DNA of 64,000 nt from JAXMAR01 sp046350295 (GTDB lineage: Bacteria; Planctomycetota; Planctomycetia; Gemmatales; Gemmataceae), in contig JAXMAR010000030.1 in the NCBI GenBank assembly GCA_046350295.1, positions 31,357 through 95,356 of the forward strand, in the 5' to 3' direction. How positions within the stretch are numbered: position 1 is the stretch's first letter; every line of letters begins with the position of its first letter. Below the pieces are notes generated by a model. The model had not been told where the DNA came from and ran no database searches. It worked only from the letters and a program-made list of their open reading frames with translations. Position numbers and translations under genes: made by a program. Below are positions 27,584 to 36,254 of this stretch, piece after piece.

Positions 27584-29302
27584 TCACTCGCCGAGCGAGT
27601 GGCACTGGTCCATCTTGCGATCGCAGTGGTGGATGAGCTTGGTGAGGAGGCGGCGCTGCTCGTCTTGCGTGACCAGGGCGGCGGCGCGCTGGGCGCAGCG
27701 GCGGATGCGGATGAAGCGGTCTTCGAGGTCGCGCATCACTTCGCGGACGACGCCCCAGTTGATTTGATGGTTGGGGAGCCGGCGCATCTGGTCGACGACG
27801 CGATTGACCTGCGACGTCCCCTGCTCCGCTTGCCGCTCCAGCATCGGGATGACGGTGTTGAGGACGGCGGCGGCCCGCTCCTCGACGCGCATGTCTCCCG
27901 GGTGGGCCTGGATGAGGCGGCGCAGTTGCGACAGGGTTTCTTCCATGTCGTCCAGGCCGCGCATCTCGCGGACTTCCAGCTCGAAGAGGTCCACCTGCGG
28001 GTCGTTTGGTTTCACCTCGCGGAGCATGCGCAGGGTGCGGCGGGCGTCCTCGGGGCGCTTGAGCTGCGTATAGAGGTGGAAGAGACGCTCCAGCACGTCG
28101 CCTTCGCTGGGGCGGATGCGGGCGGCGCGCTGGAGGAAGCCTAGCGCGGTGGACCATTTCTCCTTCTTGCTATAGACGTCAGCCAGGCGGCTCAGGCCCT
28201 CGAAGGCGAGGCGCGGCAAGTACTCGGGGGGCTCGGAGACCGAGAAATAGTGCTCCAGGTAATCGAAGTAGCGGTTCCAGTGGGGCTCGGCCTGGTCGAG
28301 CTTGCCTTGCCACTCATAGGCCAGGGCCAGATTCTGCTCGACCCAGGCGCCCTGGTAGACCCCCTTGCGGCTGACGAGGCGCTGTTGCAGCGTCTGCGTG
28401 GTGGCGGCCTCCTGAAGCCGCGTGAAGGCGTCGCGAGCGGAGCGGAAGTACCAGGCGCCGCGTTGATAGTCTTGCAGCAGGATCGAGCAGACGCCGAGCA
28501 TCGAGGAGAGGGCGAGCTGGATGCGCTTGTCCATGGACAGGGAGGAGGATTCCTGCCGGCGCCACAGCGAGGCGAGCAGCGAATAGGCCTCCTCCCAGTG
28601 GCTCTTGTCCATGAGCTGCTTGCCGTGGAACAGGGCGGCCCCGAAGTAGGCGGTGAAGGCGATCTGGCTCGAGGGCCGGACGGAGAGCAGGTGGGCCAGG
28701 AGGGGGAAGGCGATGTCGAACTGGCCGAGGCCGCCGAGGAGATCGACGAGGCGTGTCTCCTCCTCGGGACGGAGGTCGTGCAGGAGGACTTCCTGGTCGG
28801 GGATCGGAGCAAGGACGGGGGCCGAGTCCGTCGGCAGCGTTACCTTGGCGGGGGCGAGGACGAGCAGAGCGCGGAGCAGCTCGAGGAAGCGCCGCTCCTG
28901 ATCGGTCGGCGCGATCGACGCCATCTCGGGGATGATCTGGACGCACTCCTGGCGCTTGCCCTGCGACAGCCAGGTGAGCATGAGGTTGTAGGCGGCGGCG
29001 TAGGACTGCGGGTGCTTGGCACGCGCCTGCTCGAAGTGCTCGGCCGCCTTCGCGAAGTCGCGCTCGAGGAAGGCGAGGACGCCGCGCTGGAGCAGGACGT
29101 TGGGATCGGGCTCGGCGATGCGGGACAGGGCGTGGCCGGCGTCGGCGAGGCGACCAAGGCGCTTGTAGCAGAGGGCGAGGAGGTACTGGGCCTGCGGGTC
29201 GTTGTTGCCGGCGCGGATCGACTGCTCCAGAAGCCGGGAGGCGTGGCTCCAATCGACGACGGGGACCGGGGTGACGGGAATGGCCTGGAGGAGCTGGGTC
29301 AT
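27584..29302 (-). CDS. TPR-repeat protein
   Basis: 572 aa of mostly tetratricopeptide-type helices: SRLLEQSIRAGNNDPQAQY, LLALCYKRLGRLADAGHAL, ALGFLQRAARIRPSEGDVLE, LYTQLKRPEDARRTLRML. No signal peptide or membrane helix is visible. The ATG at 29302 overlaps the stop of the upstream TPR gene (ATGA), so the two are translationally coupled and probably interact. A start at 29491 would run deep into that gene and was rejected. The function is unknown; TPR proteins are scaffolds. Confidence 0.87.
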   Translation of the reverse strand: MTQLLQAIPVTPVPVVDWSHASRLLEQSIRAGNNDPQAQYLLALCYKRLGRLADAGHALSRIAEPDPNVLLQRGVLAFLERDFAKAAEHFEQARAKHPQSYAAAYNLMLTWLSQGKRQECVQIIPEMASIAPTDQERRFLELLRALLVLAPAKVTLPTDSAPVLAPIPDQEVLLHDLRPEEETRLVDLLGGLGQFDIAFPLLAHLLSVRPSSQIAFTAYFGAALFHGKQLMDKSHWEEAYSLLASLWRRQESSSLSMDKRIQLALSSMLGVCSILLQDYQRGAWYFRSARDAFTRLQEAATTQTLQQRLVSRKGVYQGAWVEQNLALAYEWQGKLDQAEPHWNRYFDYLEHYFSVSEPPEYLPRLAFEGLSRLADVYSKKEKWSTALGFLQRAARIRPSEGDVLERLFHLYTQLKRPEDARRTLRMLREVKPNDPQVDLFELEVREMRGLDDMEETLSQLRRLIQAHPGDMRVEERAAAVLNTVIPMLERQAEQGTSQVNRVVDQMRRLPNHQINWGVVREVMRDLEDRFIRIRRCAQRAAALVTQDEQRRLLTKLIHHCDRKMDQCHSLGE

Positions 29303-32169
29303 GTGCCGTACACCGCCTTCTGGCCGGCGCGGAATAGCGTCAGGATGAGGAGTTGCCCGAGTCGGCGGTCGCGGCAGCCGAGCTTGCCGGCGGCGCGGAA
29401 CTTGTCGGCGGCCTCCCCGAAGCGACCCTGTTCCATGGCCTGGAGGGCGGTGAGGAAGACCGTGCCGCCCAGCGCCTCGCCGACCTTCCATTCGGCGCGG
29501 CGGCGCTGGTCAAGCGTCTGCCACCAGCGGGCCGCTTCTTCGTAGTCTCCCAGGTCGAAGGCGATACGTCCAAGCAGCCCCTGGGCAAGAAGGTGCGACG
29601 GACTGTCGACGGACTGCGCCACCACTGCGAGCGGCTCGCGCGCCTGCTCGCCCTGTCCGGCGGCGAAGAGGGCGAGGCCCTGCAGATAGGCGGCTTCAAC
29701 GGCCCAATCGAGGTGGGGACCCTCGGGCGAGCCGTTGCGATCGCCGGCGAGCGGCTGGTGGGGTGGAGGCGGCGGGAGGCTGCGGCGTAGATCGGAGGCG
29801 ATCTCGACGGCCCGGGGGTTGTTTCCTTCCGCGAGGCGGGCCAGGGCCGCGGCGTAGAGCACGGCTGGAACGCGGCTCGACCGGCGGTCCAGCGCGTCGG
29901 CGAGGCTCGCGACACCGGCGTGGTCTCCCATTTGCCAGCGGAGGCCGGCGAGATGGCACAGGGCGGCGGCGTGATGCGGGTCGTCGTGCAGGCAGGTTTC
30001 GAGCCAGGAGCGGGCTTTGGCGGAGTGATCGTCGTTTGCCGTGTCCACCTGGTCGTTTGCGGCGTCCACCTGTTTGCATTGCCGCAGCAAGAGCTCGGCG
30101 GCAAGGTAGGCGAGGTGGGCCCGTCTCTTGCCGCTCGCTTTCTGATGGGCGGTCTCCAGCAACGCGATCGCTTCATCCGTGGCGCCCTGTTCATGGCGGA
30201 TAAGGGCGCGGCGGGCGAGGGGCAACGGGTCGTCAACGTGGGACGCGTGCCACCGTTCGAGCACGTCGAGCGCCTGGTCGACCTGGCCGCGGCGATAGTA
30301 GAGGGCGGCGACGCGATCCTGCGCCGCGGCGCTTCCGGGGGCAAGACGGGCGAACACATCGGCGACGGCGAGCGAGCCATCGAGGTCGCCCGCCTTCTCC
30401 AATTCTTGGGCGCGGCGCCGCAGCAGCTCCTCGCCGCGCGGCGCGTAGTCGGGGCCGAGCGCGGCGGGGAAACTGCCGGGGACCCGCTGCGCCGCCTTTT
30501 CGAGGTACGCCAGTTCGGCGTCGAGCGGGTTCCAGCCCTGTTGCTGATAGAAGGCTTCGAGCGCGGCGCCGTCGGCGAAGGCGAGGGCGAAGAGGTCGAG
30601 CGTGTGCGCGTCGCTCAAATGATGAAGCTGAGCGGCCCGGCAGTAGAGCCAGGCGTAATCGGGACGGACGAGAGCGCGGTTCGTCGCGTAAAGGTGGTGG
30701 AACGCGTGGGCGGCGAGCGGGTCGACGGCGTGTACGGAGAGCAGGTGCTCGCAAAGGTAGAGCTGGTCATCCTCGTTGATCGGGAGGTTGGCGGCGCGGG
30801 CCTCGGCGAAGATGGCGCTGATGAGGGCGGCCCATTCCTCGTCCCCGGGCGCGGTGAAAGCGGCAACGGAGCGGATCGCCCAGGTCAGGTTGCGGAGCTT
30901 GTCCTCCTCGCTCTTGGGGGTTCCCTTGGCGCCGCACAGGGCGAGGAAGCCGGCGGTGATCCGCTCGGGCGGGTCCTCCATCTCGTGGGCGGCGCGGAGG
31001 TGGCGAAAGGCCTCGTCATACTTGCCGATACGAGCAAGCGAGAGGCCGACGCCGCGCACCACGGGCAGCGACGGCGCCCCCTCCTGGATGAGCGTGCCGA
31101 AGATGTTGGCCGCTTCCTGATAGTCGGCGAGCTTGTAGAGGCCCTGACCAAGGGCGAGCATGCCCTGGAGCTGGAGGAACTTGAAATCGCCGCCGAAAAC
31201 GGGGCACTGGAACGGGTGGGTCGACGCCAGCTTGCGGACATAGGACCGGCCGTCGGGAAAGGCCTCGATCCAGGCGCGCTGCGGTTCTCCGGCCCACATC
31301 TGCAAGCCCTTCGGGCCCAGCGCCCGCTGCAGCGCCTTGACCGCGAACTTCGTGTCCCCGCCGGCCTCGATGATCGCCGTGCCCAAGAGCGCGGTCACGA
31401 TCGGGCAATTGGCGTCCATGCGGTTCGCTTCGGTCAGGTACTGCAAACTCTCCTTCACCTTGCCCTGCCGCAACAGGACGGCGCCGAGATAGAGAGACGG
31501 GTCGACGAACGGAGTGGCCGGCGTGCTCGGGGCGGCGCCGGGGCGCGGGACCAGCTCCTCATCGAGGACGACGCTCTTGCCATCGCCGCCGCGCGCCATG
31601 AGGAAGCACTCGAGCGCCTTGTCCGGCTCGCCGCCGCGCAGGTGGGCCATGCCTTTCCAGAACACGGCCTCGCGACAGGGGGAATGGACTTGCAGGATGC
31701 GCTGGCCGAGATCGATGACGCTGCGCGACTCGCCCGGGATCGAGAACAGGCGGCGCAGCTCCGCGAGCATGAGGTTCTGGATCTGCAGCGCCGAGTCGAG
31801 CGGCGGCAATTCGCGGATGCGAGCGACGCGAGCGGCGTAGTCCAGCGCTCGATCGAAGTCCTTGTCCAGAAGCGCCGCGGCTTGCGCCTGCTCCAGGCAC
31901 TCCGCTTCCACGAGGTCGAAGCGGCGCTGCCAGCGGGCGGACGGCTTGCCGATATTGCGCACCAGGGCGAGTTGCTTGAGGGCCTCCGCCCAGCTTCCAT
32001 TGGACAGCGTCTGCCGGACACCCTTGAGCGCACGGCGCCGCCGCGGCCCCGGCGCGAACTTGCGGTAGAGAAGCCAGGCGATGATGGAAGCGATCGCGGC
32101 CAAGGTCCCGTAGTAGATGACCTTGACCTGGACGCTATCGCCGAACAGAACTTCAAGAAACTCAGGCAT
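29299..32169 (-). CDS. Membrane-anchored TPR-repeat protein
   Basis: 956 aa with a single N-terminal membrane helix (about 16-36, VIYYGTLAAIASIIAWLLY) followed by a basic stretch and then about 900 residues of TPR-like helices (LYLGAVLLRQGKVKESLQYL, FGTLIQEGAPSLPVVRGVGL, LARLAPGSAAAQDRVAALYY). The positive-inside rule puts the TPR part in the cytoplasm. It is the first gene of a coupled pair with the soluble TPR protein downstream; together they could form a membrane-bound assembly platform, which is inference. Residues 690-720 contain a short repeat (QVDAANDQVDTANDDH). Confidence 0.87.
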   Translation of the reverse strand: MPEFLEVLFGDSVQVKVIYYGTLAAIASIIAWLLYRKFAPGPRRRRALKGVRQTLSNGSWAEALKQLALVRNIGKPSARWQRRFDLVEAECLEQAQAAALLDKDFDRALDYAARVARIRELPPLDSALQIQNLMLAELRRLFSIPGESRSVIDLGQRILQVHSPCREAVFWKGMAHLRGGEPDKALECFLMARGGDGKSVVLDEELVPRPGAAPSTPATPFVDPSLYLGAVLLRQGKVKESLQYLTEANRMDANCPIVTALLGTAIIEAGGDTKFAVKALQRALGPKGLQMWAGEPQRAWIEAFPDGRSYVRKLASTHPFQCPVFGGDFKFLQLQGMLALGQGLYKLADYQEAANIFGTLIQEGAPSLPVVRGVGLSLARIGKYDEAFRHLRAAHEMEDPPERITAGFLALCGAKGTPKSEEDKLRNLTWAIRSVAAFTAPGDEEWAALISAIFAEARAANLPINEDDQLYLCEHLLSVHAVDPLAAHAFHHLYATNRALVRPDYAWLYCRAAQLHHLSDAHTLDLFALAFADGAALEAFYQQQGWNPLDAELAYLEKAAQRVPGSFPAALGPDYAPRGEELLRRRAQELEKAGDLDGSLAVADVFARLAPGSAAAQDRVAALYYRRGQVDQALDVLERWHASHVDDPLPLARRALIRHEQGATDEAIALLETAHQKASGKRRAHLAYLAAELLLRQCKQVDAANDQVDTANDDHSAKARSWLETCLHDDPHHAAALCHLAGLRWQMGDHAGVASLADALDRRSSRVPAVLYAAALARLAEGNNPRAVEIASDLRRSLPPPPPHQPLAGDRNGSPEGPHLDWAVEAAYLQGLALFAAGQGEQAREPLAVVAQSVDSPSHLLAQGLLGRIAFDLGDYEEAARWWQTLDQRRRAEWKVGEALGGTVFLTALQAMEQGRFGEAADKFRAAGKLGCRDRRLGQLLILTLFRAGQKAVYGT

Positions 32170-32217
32170 CGTTTACGCGGTCGTGACGGCGCGGGTCCCT
32201 TCGTTGTTCATTGCCGG

Positions 32218-33477
32218 CTACTTGGCCCCCTTCAGAATCCCCCGTCCCTGCAGCCACGCCGCGCACCGCTCCGGCCAGCTCGAATACGGCAAGCCCGCCG
32301 GACCGAGGCCCAGCCCGTGAGCGCCCTTCTCGTAGATGTGCAGTTCCGCCGGCACTTTGTTCCGCGACAGGGCGATGTAGAACAAGGCGCTGTTCTCGGG
32401 GGGCACGCCCCGGTCTTCGCTGGTGTGGACGAGAAAGGTCGGCGGCGTCTTTGGCGTCACGCGCTGGTCGTTGTTGAGGCTGTCGATGAGCTTGGCGTCC
32501 GCATCCTTGCCGAGCAGGTTGACGCGCGAGCCGCCATGGGCGTGCGGACCGTCGAGCCGGATGACCGGATAAAGCAGGATGCCGAAGTCGGGCCGGCTGC
32601 CGTGGCGGTCGACGGCGTCCTTGGCGTCCGCCTGGCCGTCGTCGAACTGCGTCAATGCCGTGGAGGCGAGATGGCCGCCGGCGGAGAAGCCGAGGATGCC
32701 GACGCGTGCCGGGTCGACACCCCATTTCTTGGCGTTGTGTCGCGTTAGACGGATAGCGCGCTGAGCGTCGTGAAGCTGGGTCGGGTAGTGGTAGCGCGGG
32801 CCAAGGCGATACTTCAAGACGACGGCCGTGACGCCGAGCGAGTTGAGCCAGCCGGCGATGGCCTCTCCTTCATGATCGGCCGCGAGGTGGCTGTAGCCGC
32901 CGCCGGGGCAAACGACGACGGCGGCGCCGTTCGCCTTCGACTCGGGCGCCGGGAAGACGACGACCCCGGCCAGATCGGCGAGCTTCGGGTCGTTGAAGAC
33001 TTTCGACAGCTTGGCGCCGGCCGCGATGGTCAGCTTGCCGTCTTTGACCCCTTCCGGCAGCGGCCCCTTGGCGCCCGGAGCGCCTTCGGGCCAGAGCAGC
33101 AGGAGGGAGCGATCGCGCGGGGGCGGAGAATCGAAGCCAACGATGAATTCGCGGTATTTTAGCGCCAGTATCTCCTTGGGCGGGATGTACACCATCTGTC
33201 CCGGCACAAACCGCGGCGGCTTCGCACGAATCTGGTCGGTGACGAGCGGGTGGTCGCGGTTGAAGGCGAGCAGCGCGTCGCCGTATCGGTCCGAGCCGTA
33301 AACCTTTTGGCTGACGACGTTCATATTGACGTCGCCTTCCTTCAGGACATACGGGGGTATCTTGACGCTCCGTACCAAGGGCAGCGGATCCTTCTCGCTT
33401 GGTCGCCCCTGCGCAAGGACGGCGCACGGCGCCCCCAATGCGAGGACGATCAAACTGAGAACGCGTGTCGTTTTCAT
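32218..33477 (-). CDS. Secreted alpha/beta-hydrolase (acetyl-esterase type) with LysM-like domain
   Basis: 419 aa with a signal peptide (MKTTRVLSLIVLALGAPCAVLAQ). Residues 40-100 look like a LysM domain (VLKEGDVNMNVVSQKVYG, VPGQMVYIPP), a peptidoglycan or chitin-binding fold. Residues 170-415 are an alpha/beta-hydrolase of the BD-FAE/acetyl-xylan esterase kind: oxyanion region VVCPGGGYSH, nucleophile S265 in GFSAGGH, acid D355 in HTSEDRG, histidine H387 in KGAHGLG. It probably removes acyl groups from polysaccharides outside the membrane. The combination with a LysM-like domain suggests anchoring to cell-wall or glycan material. It is divergent from leuC. Confidence 0.9.
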   Translation of the reverse strand: MKTTRVLSLIVLALGAPCAVLAQGRPSEKDPLPLVRSVKIPPYVLKEGDVNMNVVSQKVYGSDRYGDALLAFNRDHPLVTDQIRAKPPRFVPGQMVYIPPKEILALKYREFIVGFDSPPPRDRSLLLLWPEGAPGAKGPLPEGVKDGKLTIAAGAKLSKVFNDPKLADLAGVVVFPAPESKANGAAVVVCPGGGYSHLAADHEGEAIAGWLNSLGVTAVVLKYRLGPRYHYPTQLHDAQRAIRLTRHNAKKWGVDPARVGILGFSAGGHLASTALTQFDDGQADAKDAVDRHGSRPDFGILLYPVIRLDGPHAHGGSRVNLLGKDADAKLIDSLNNDQRVTPKTPPTFLVHTSEDRGVPPENSALFYIALSRNKVPAELHIYEKGAHGLGLGPAGLPYSSWPERCAAWLQGRGILKGAK

Positions 33478-33642
33478 GGCTGCGTCTCTGAAAAACGAAG
33501 CGAACGCGGATACTCAGGAGAATTGTAATGGCTTGGACGAACGATTGCCACAGTGGAGGGCTCGCCGGGTAGCAAGAGGCCTACACCTTCGATTGCATGA
33601 GCGTATATTGAAGAGGCCAACCACTCCGGGAGCAATCACGCG

Positions 33643-34950
33643 ATGTCCGCCTTGACTTTGACCGAGCAAATCCTCGCCAAGCACGCGGGCCGGGACCACG
33701 TGGCGCCCGGCGACAATATCTGGGTGAACGCCGATATCCTCATGACGCACGACGTGTGCGGGCCGGGGACCATCGGGGTCTTCAAGAAATACTTCGGGGC
33801 CGACGCCAAGGTGTGGGACCGGGAGAAGATCGTGATCATCCCGGATCACTACATCTTCACCGCCGACGCCATGGCCAACCGCAACGTCGACACGCTGCGG
33901 AAGTTCGTCGCTGAGCAGGGGCTCAAGTACTTCTACGACGTCGGCACGCCGCGCTACAAAGGCGTCTGCCACATCGCCCTGCCGGAAGAGGGGCACACCC
34001 GGCCCGGAGAGGTCCTCTTCGGGACCGATAGCCACACCTGCACCGCGGGCGCCTTCGGCGAGTTCGCCACCGGCATCGGCAACACCGACGCCGGCTTCGT
34101 GATGGGGACGGGCAAGCTCTGGGTCAAGGTCCCATCGACGATGCGTTTCATCTTCAAGGGCAAGCTGCCCCCGTACCTGATGGCCAAGGACCTGATCCTC
34201 GCCATCATCGGCGACATCGGCTGCGACGGCGCCACCTACCAGGCGATGGAGTTCGACGGCGAGGCGGTCTACGACCTCAACATCGAAGAGCGGATGACGC
34301 TCTGCAACATGGTCATCGAGGCCGGCGGCAAGAACGGCGTCATCGAGCCGGACAAGGTGACGCTCGATTACGTCGACCAGCGGAACAAGGACAAGAAGCC
34401 TTATACGCCCGTCTATCGCCAGGCCGGCGCACAATACAGTTTCGAGAAAACCTACGACGTCTCCAAGCTCGAGCCGGTGATCGCCAAGCCGCACAGCCCG
34501 GACAACAAGGCGGCCGTGACGGAGGTGAAGGGGACGCGGCTCGATCGCGCCTACATCGGCTCCTGCACCGGCGGCAAGATGACCGACTTCATCGCCGCCG
34601 CGGGAGTGATGAAGGGACGGACGGTGAAGATCGACACGTTCGTCGTCCCGGCCACGAGCGAGATCGCCGCGGGACTGAAGAGCCACAAGCTGAACGGGCA
34701 GAGCCTGGAAGACGTGTTCCTGAACGCCGGGGCAAAGATCGGGGAACCCTCGTGCGCGGCGTGTCTGGGAGGCCCGAGCGATACCTTCGGCCGTCTCAAT
34801 GAGCCGCTCTCGTGTATCAGCACGACGAACCGCAACTTCCCGGGCCGCATGGGACACAAGGACGCGAAGGTGTTTCTCGCCAGTCCGCTGACCGTGGCAG
34901 CGAGCGCGGTGACGGGGGCGATTGCGGATCCGCGCGAATGCTTGCAGTGA
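33643..34950 (+). CDS. leuC: 3-isopropylmalate dehydratase large subunit
   Basis: 435 aa, aconitase superfamily. With LeuD it isomerises 2- to 3-isopropylmalate in leucine synthesis, using a [4Fe-4S] cluster. The cluster cysteines are C308 (IGSCTGGK) and C371/C374 (SCAACLGG); GTDSHTCTAGAFG and RNFPGRMG are also family signatures. The length matches the shorter, archaeal-type LeuC/HacA group rather than the 466-aa enterobacterial type, so a related substrate such as homoaconitate cannot be ruled out. leuD follows at 35670, but three toxin-antitoxin-like ORFs lie between. All spacings are overlaps, so the five genes look like one operon. Confidence 0.92.
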   Translation: MSALTLTEQILAKHAGRDHVAPGDNIWVNADILMTHDVCGPGTIGVFKKYFGADAKVWDREKIVIIPDHYIFTADAMANRNVDTLRKFVAEQGLKYFYDVGTPRYKGVCHIALPEEGHTRPGEVLFGTDSHTCTAGAFGEFATGIGNTDAGFVMGTGKLWVKVPSTMRFIFKGKLPPYLMAKDLILAIIGDIGCDGATYQAMEFDGEAVYDLNIEERMTLCNMVIEAGGKNGVIEPDKVTLDYVDQRNKDKKPYTPVYRQAGAQYSFEKTYDVSKLEPVIAKPHSPDNKAAVTEVKGTRLDRAYIGSCTGGKMTDFIAAAGVMKGRTVKIDTFVVPATSEIAAGLKSHKLNGQSLEDVFLNAGAKIGEPSCAACLGGPSDTFGRLNEPLSCISTTNRNFPGRMGHKDAKVFLASPLTVAASAVTGAIADPRECLQ

Positions 34951-35174
34951 GTGAAGCCGTGCGACGCGTCAAGATCATCATCGAAAAGCACAAGGATGGC
35001 TACGTCGCCTACCCGGTCGGCCTGAAGGGAGTGTTGGTCGCGCAAGGGGACAGCTTTGAAGAAGCGCTGGATGACGTAAGATCAGCGATCCGATTTCACA
35101 TGGCGACGTTCCGCAACGCTTCGCAAGCAATCGCGACGCCGCTTGAAGCCTTCGTCGGCGAGGTCGCCGTCTGA
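34938..35174 (+). CDS. HicB-like antitoxin, first copy
   Basis: 78 aa, starting inside the last codons of leuC (13-base overlap). It shows the HicB partial RNase-H-like fold: VKIIIEKHKDGYVAYPVG, GDSFEEALDDVRSAIRFHM, then EAFVGEVAV at the C-terminus. HicB proteins bind and neutralise the HicA mRNA interferase and often repress their own promoter. It overlaps the HicA gene by one base (TGATG). No separate DNA-binding domain is visible at this size. A second HicB-like gene lies on the other side of hicA. Confidence 0.8.
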   Translation: MLAVSEAVRRVKIIIEKHKDGYVAYPVGLKGVLVAQGDSFEEALDDVRSAIRFHMATFRNASQAIATPLEAFVGEVAV

Positions 35175-35431
35175 TGGCGAAGAAATGGAAGCTCCTCAAG
35201 AGACTCCTTGGCGCCGCAGAGAACGTCCGGTTCGGAGACCTGACTAGCCTCGCCAGGGCCTTTGGTTTTGAGGAGAGGCGGGTGACTGGCAGCCATCACG
35301 TTTTTTCGCACCCGCAAATGAGCGAACTCTTGAACATCCAGAACTACAAGGGCAAGGCAAAGGCATACCAGGTCAGACAATTCCTGGCGCTCCTCGAACA
35401 ATACGGGTTGGACAAGGAGGATGAGGCATGA
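35174..35431 (+). CDS. hicA: HicA-like mRNA interferase toxin
   Basis: 85 aa with the HicA features: N-terminal helix KLLKRLLGAAENVRF, LARAFGFEERRVTGSHHVF with the catalytic histidine in the GSHH turn, and a C-terminal helix (VRQFLALLEQYGL). HicA toxins cleave mRNA in a ribosome-independent way. The active-site histidine is intact, in contrast to the HicA-like ORF at 185-433. It is sandwiched between two HicB-like genes with one- and four-base overlaps, so all three are likely co-translated. Confidence 0.85.
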   Translation: MAKKWKLLKRLLGAAENVRFGDLTSLARAFGFEERRVTGSHHVFSHPQMSELLNIQNYKGKAKAYQVRQFLALLEQYGLDKEDEA

Positions 35432-35673
35432 AGGACTATGCCATCAACGTCTTCTTCAGCGAAGAAGACGACTGCTACGTCGCCGATATCCCGGACCTTC
35501 GGTATTGCTCCGCCTTCGGCGCCACGCCCGAAATTGCTCTGAAAGAAGTCATGCGAGCCAAGAAGGCCTGGCTCAAGACGGCCGCGGAAGCAGGAAAGCC
35601 CATTCCAAAGCCCAAGTATCGCCCCGCGGCGTATTCCTGGACCAAGAAGAAACCTATGCGAGACCAGTCATGA
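35428..35673 (+). CDS. hicB: HicB-like antitoxin, second copy
   Basis: 81 aa with the typical HicB core: YAINVFFSEEDDCYVADIPD, FGATPEIALKEVMRAKKAWL, ending in a proline/lysine-rich tail (PKPKYRPAAYSW) like that of short HicB proteins. Its start overlaps the hicA stop (ATGA) and its stop overlaps the leuD start (ATGA). This copy fits the standard hicA-hicB order better than the copy at 34938, so it is the likelier antitoxin of this hicA. Confidence 0.87.
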   Translation: MKDYAINVFFSEEDDCYVADIPDLRYCSAFGATPEIALKEVMRAKKAWLKTAAEAGKPIPKPKYRPAAYSWTKKKPMRDQS

Positions 35674-36233
35674 ATCGGATGATTACCGGCAAAGCCTACG
35701 TCCTGGGCGACAACGTCGACACCGACCAGATCATCCCCGCCCACTATCTGACGTACAATCCGGCCGTGCCGGAAGAATACAAGATGTTCGGCAAATACGC
35801 GCTTTCCGGCGTCCCGGTGGCGCAGGGGGGATTGCCGAAGGGGCACATCCCGTTTCACGACGCGAAGGACGAGTTCGTCTCCCCCTACAAGATCATCATC
35901 GGCGGCAAGAACTTCGGCTGCGGCTCGTCGCGTGAGCACGCCCCCATCGCGCTCAACGCCGCGGGGATCGAGGCCGTCGTCGCGGAGTTCTACGCCCGCA
36001 TCTTCTTTCGCAACGCCGTCAACGGCGGCTACCTGGTGCCGTTCGAGAGCGAAGAGCGGCTGTGCGACAAGATTTGCACGGGCGACGAACTGAAGATCGA
36101 CGTGGAAGCCGGAACGCTGAGCAATGCGACGACCGGCGAGGTGTGGAAGCTGAAGCCCCTGGGAGACGTGGCGCCGATCATCGCGGCGGGTGGCGTGTTC
36201 GCGTACGCGAAACGCGAGGGGATGCTGAAGTAG
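35670..36233 (+). CDS. leuD: 3-isopropylmalate dehydratase small subunit
   Basis: 187 aa. The swivelling aconitase domain 4 that joins LeuC to form isopropylmalate isomerase. Family motifs are DNVDTDQIIPAHYL (about 13-26), the substrate-binding loop GGKNFGCGSSREHAP and the conserved region YARIFFRNAVNGG. The ATG at 35670 overlaps the stop of the hicB copy upstream, so translation of leuD appears to depend on the toxin-antitoxin genes inserted before it. It ends 22 bases before a convergent gene. Confidence 0.92.
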   Translation: MNRMITGKAYVLGDNVDTDQIIPAHYLTYNPAVPEEYKMFGKYALSGVPVAQGGLPKGHIPFHDAKDEFVSPYKIIIGGKNFGCGSSREHAPIALNAAGIEAVVAEFYARIFFRNAVNGGYLVPFESEERLCDKICTGDELKIDVEAGTLSNATTGEVWKLKPLGDVAPIIAAGGVFAYAKREGMLK

Positions 36234-36254
36234 CCTCAAACGAAAGGCTCGCGT

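Noticed and set aside
27584..29491. TPR gene start at 29491
   Set aside because: It would overlap the upstream TPR gene by almost 200 bases; the ATG at 29302 overlaps its stop by four bases, the usual coupling.
29920..32748. 942-aa plus-strand frame opposite the TPR and esterase genes
   Set aside because: It crosses two genes on the other strand and shows no family motif; a GC-driven open frame.
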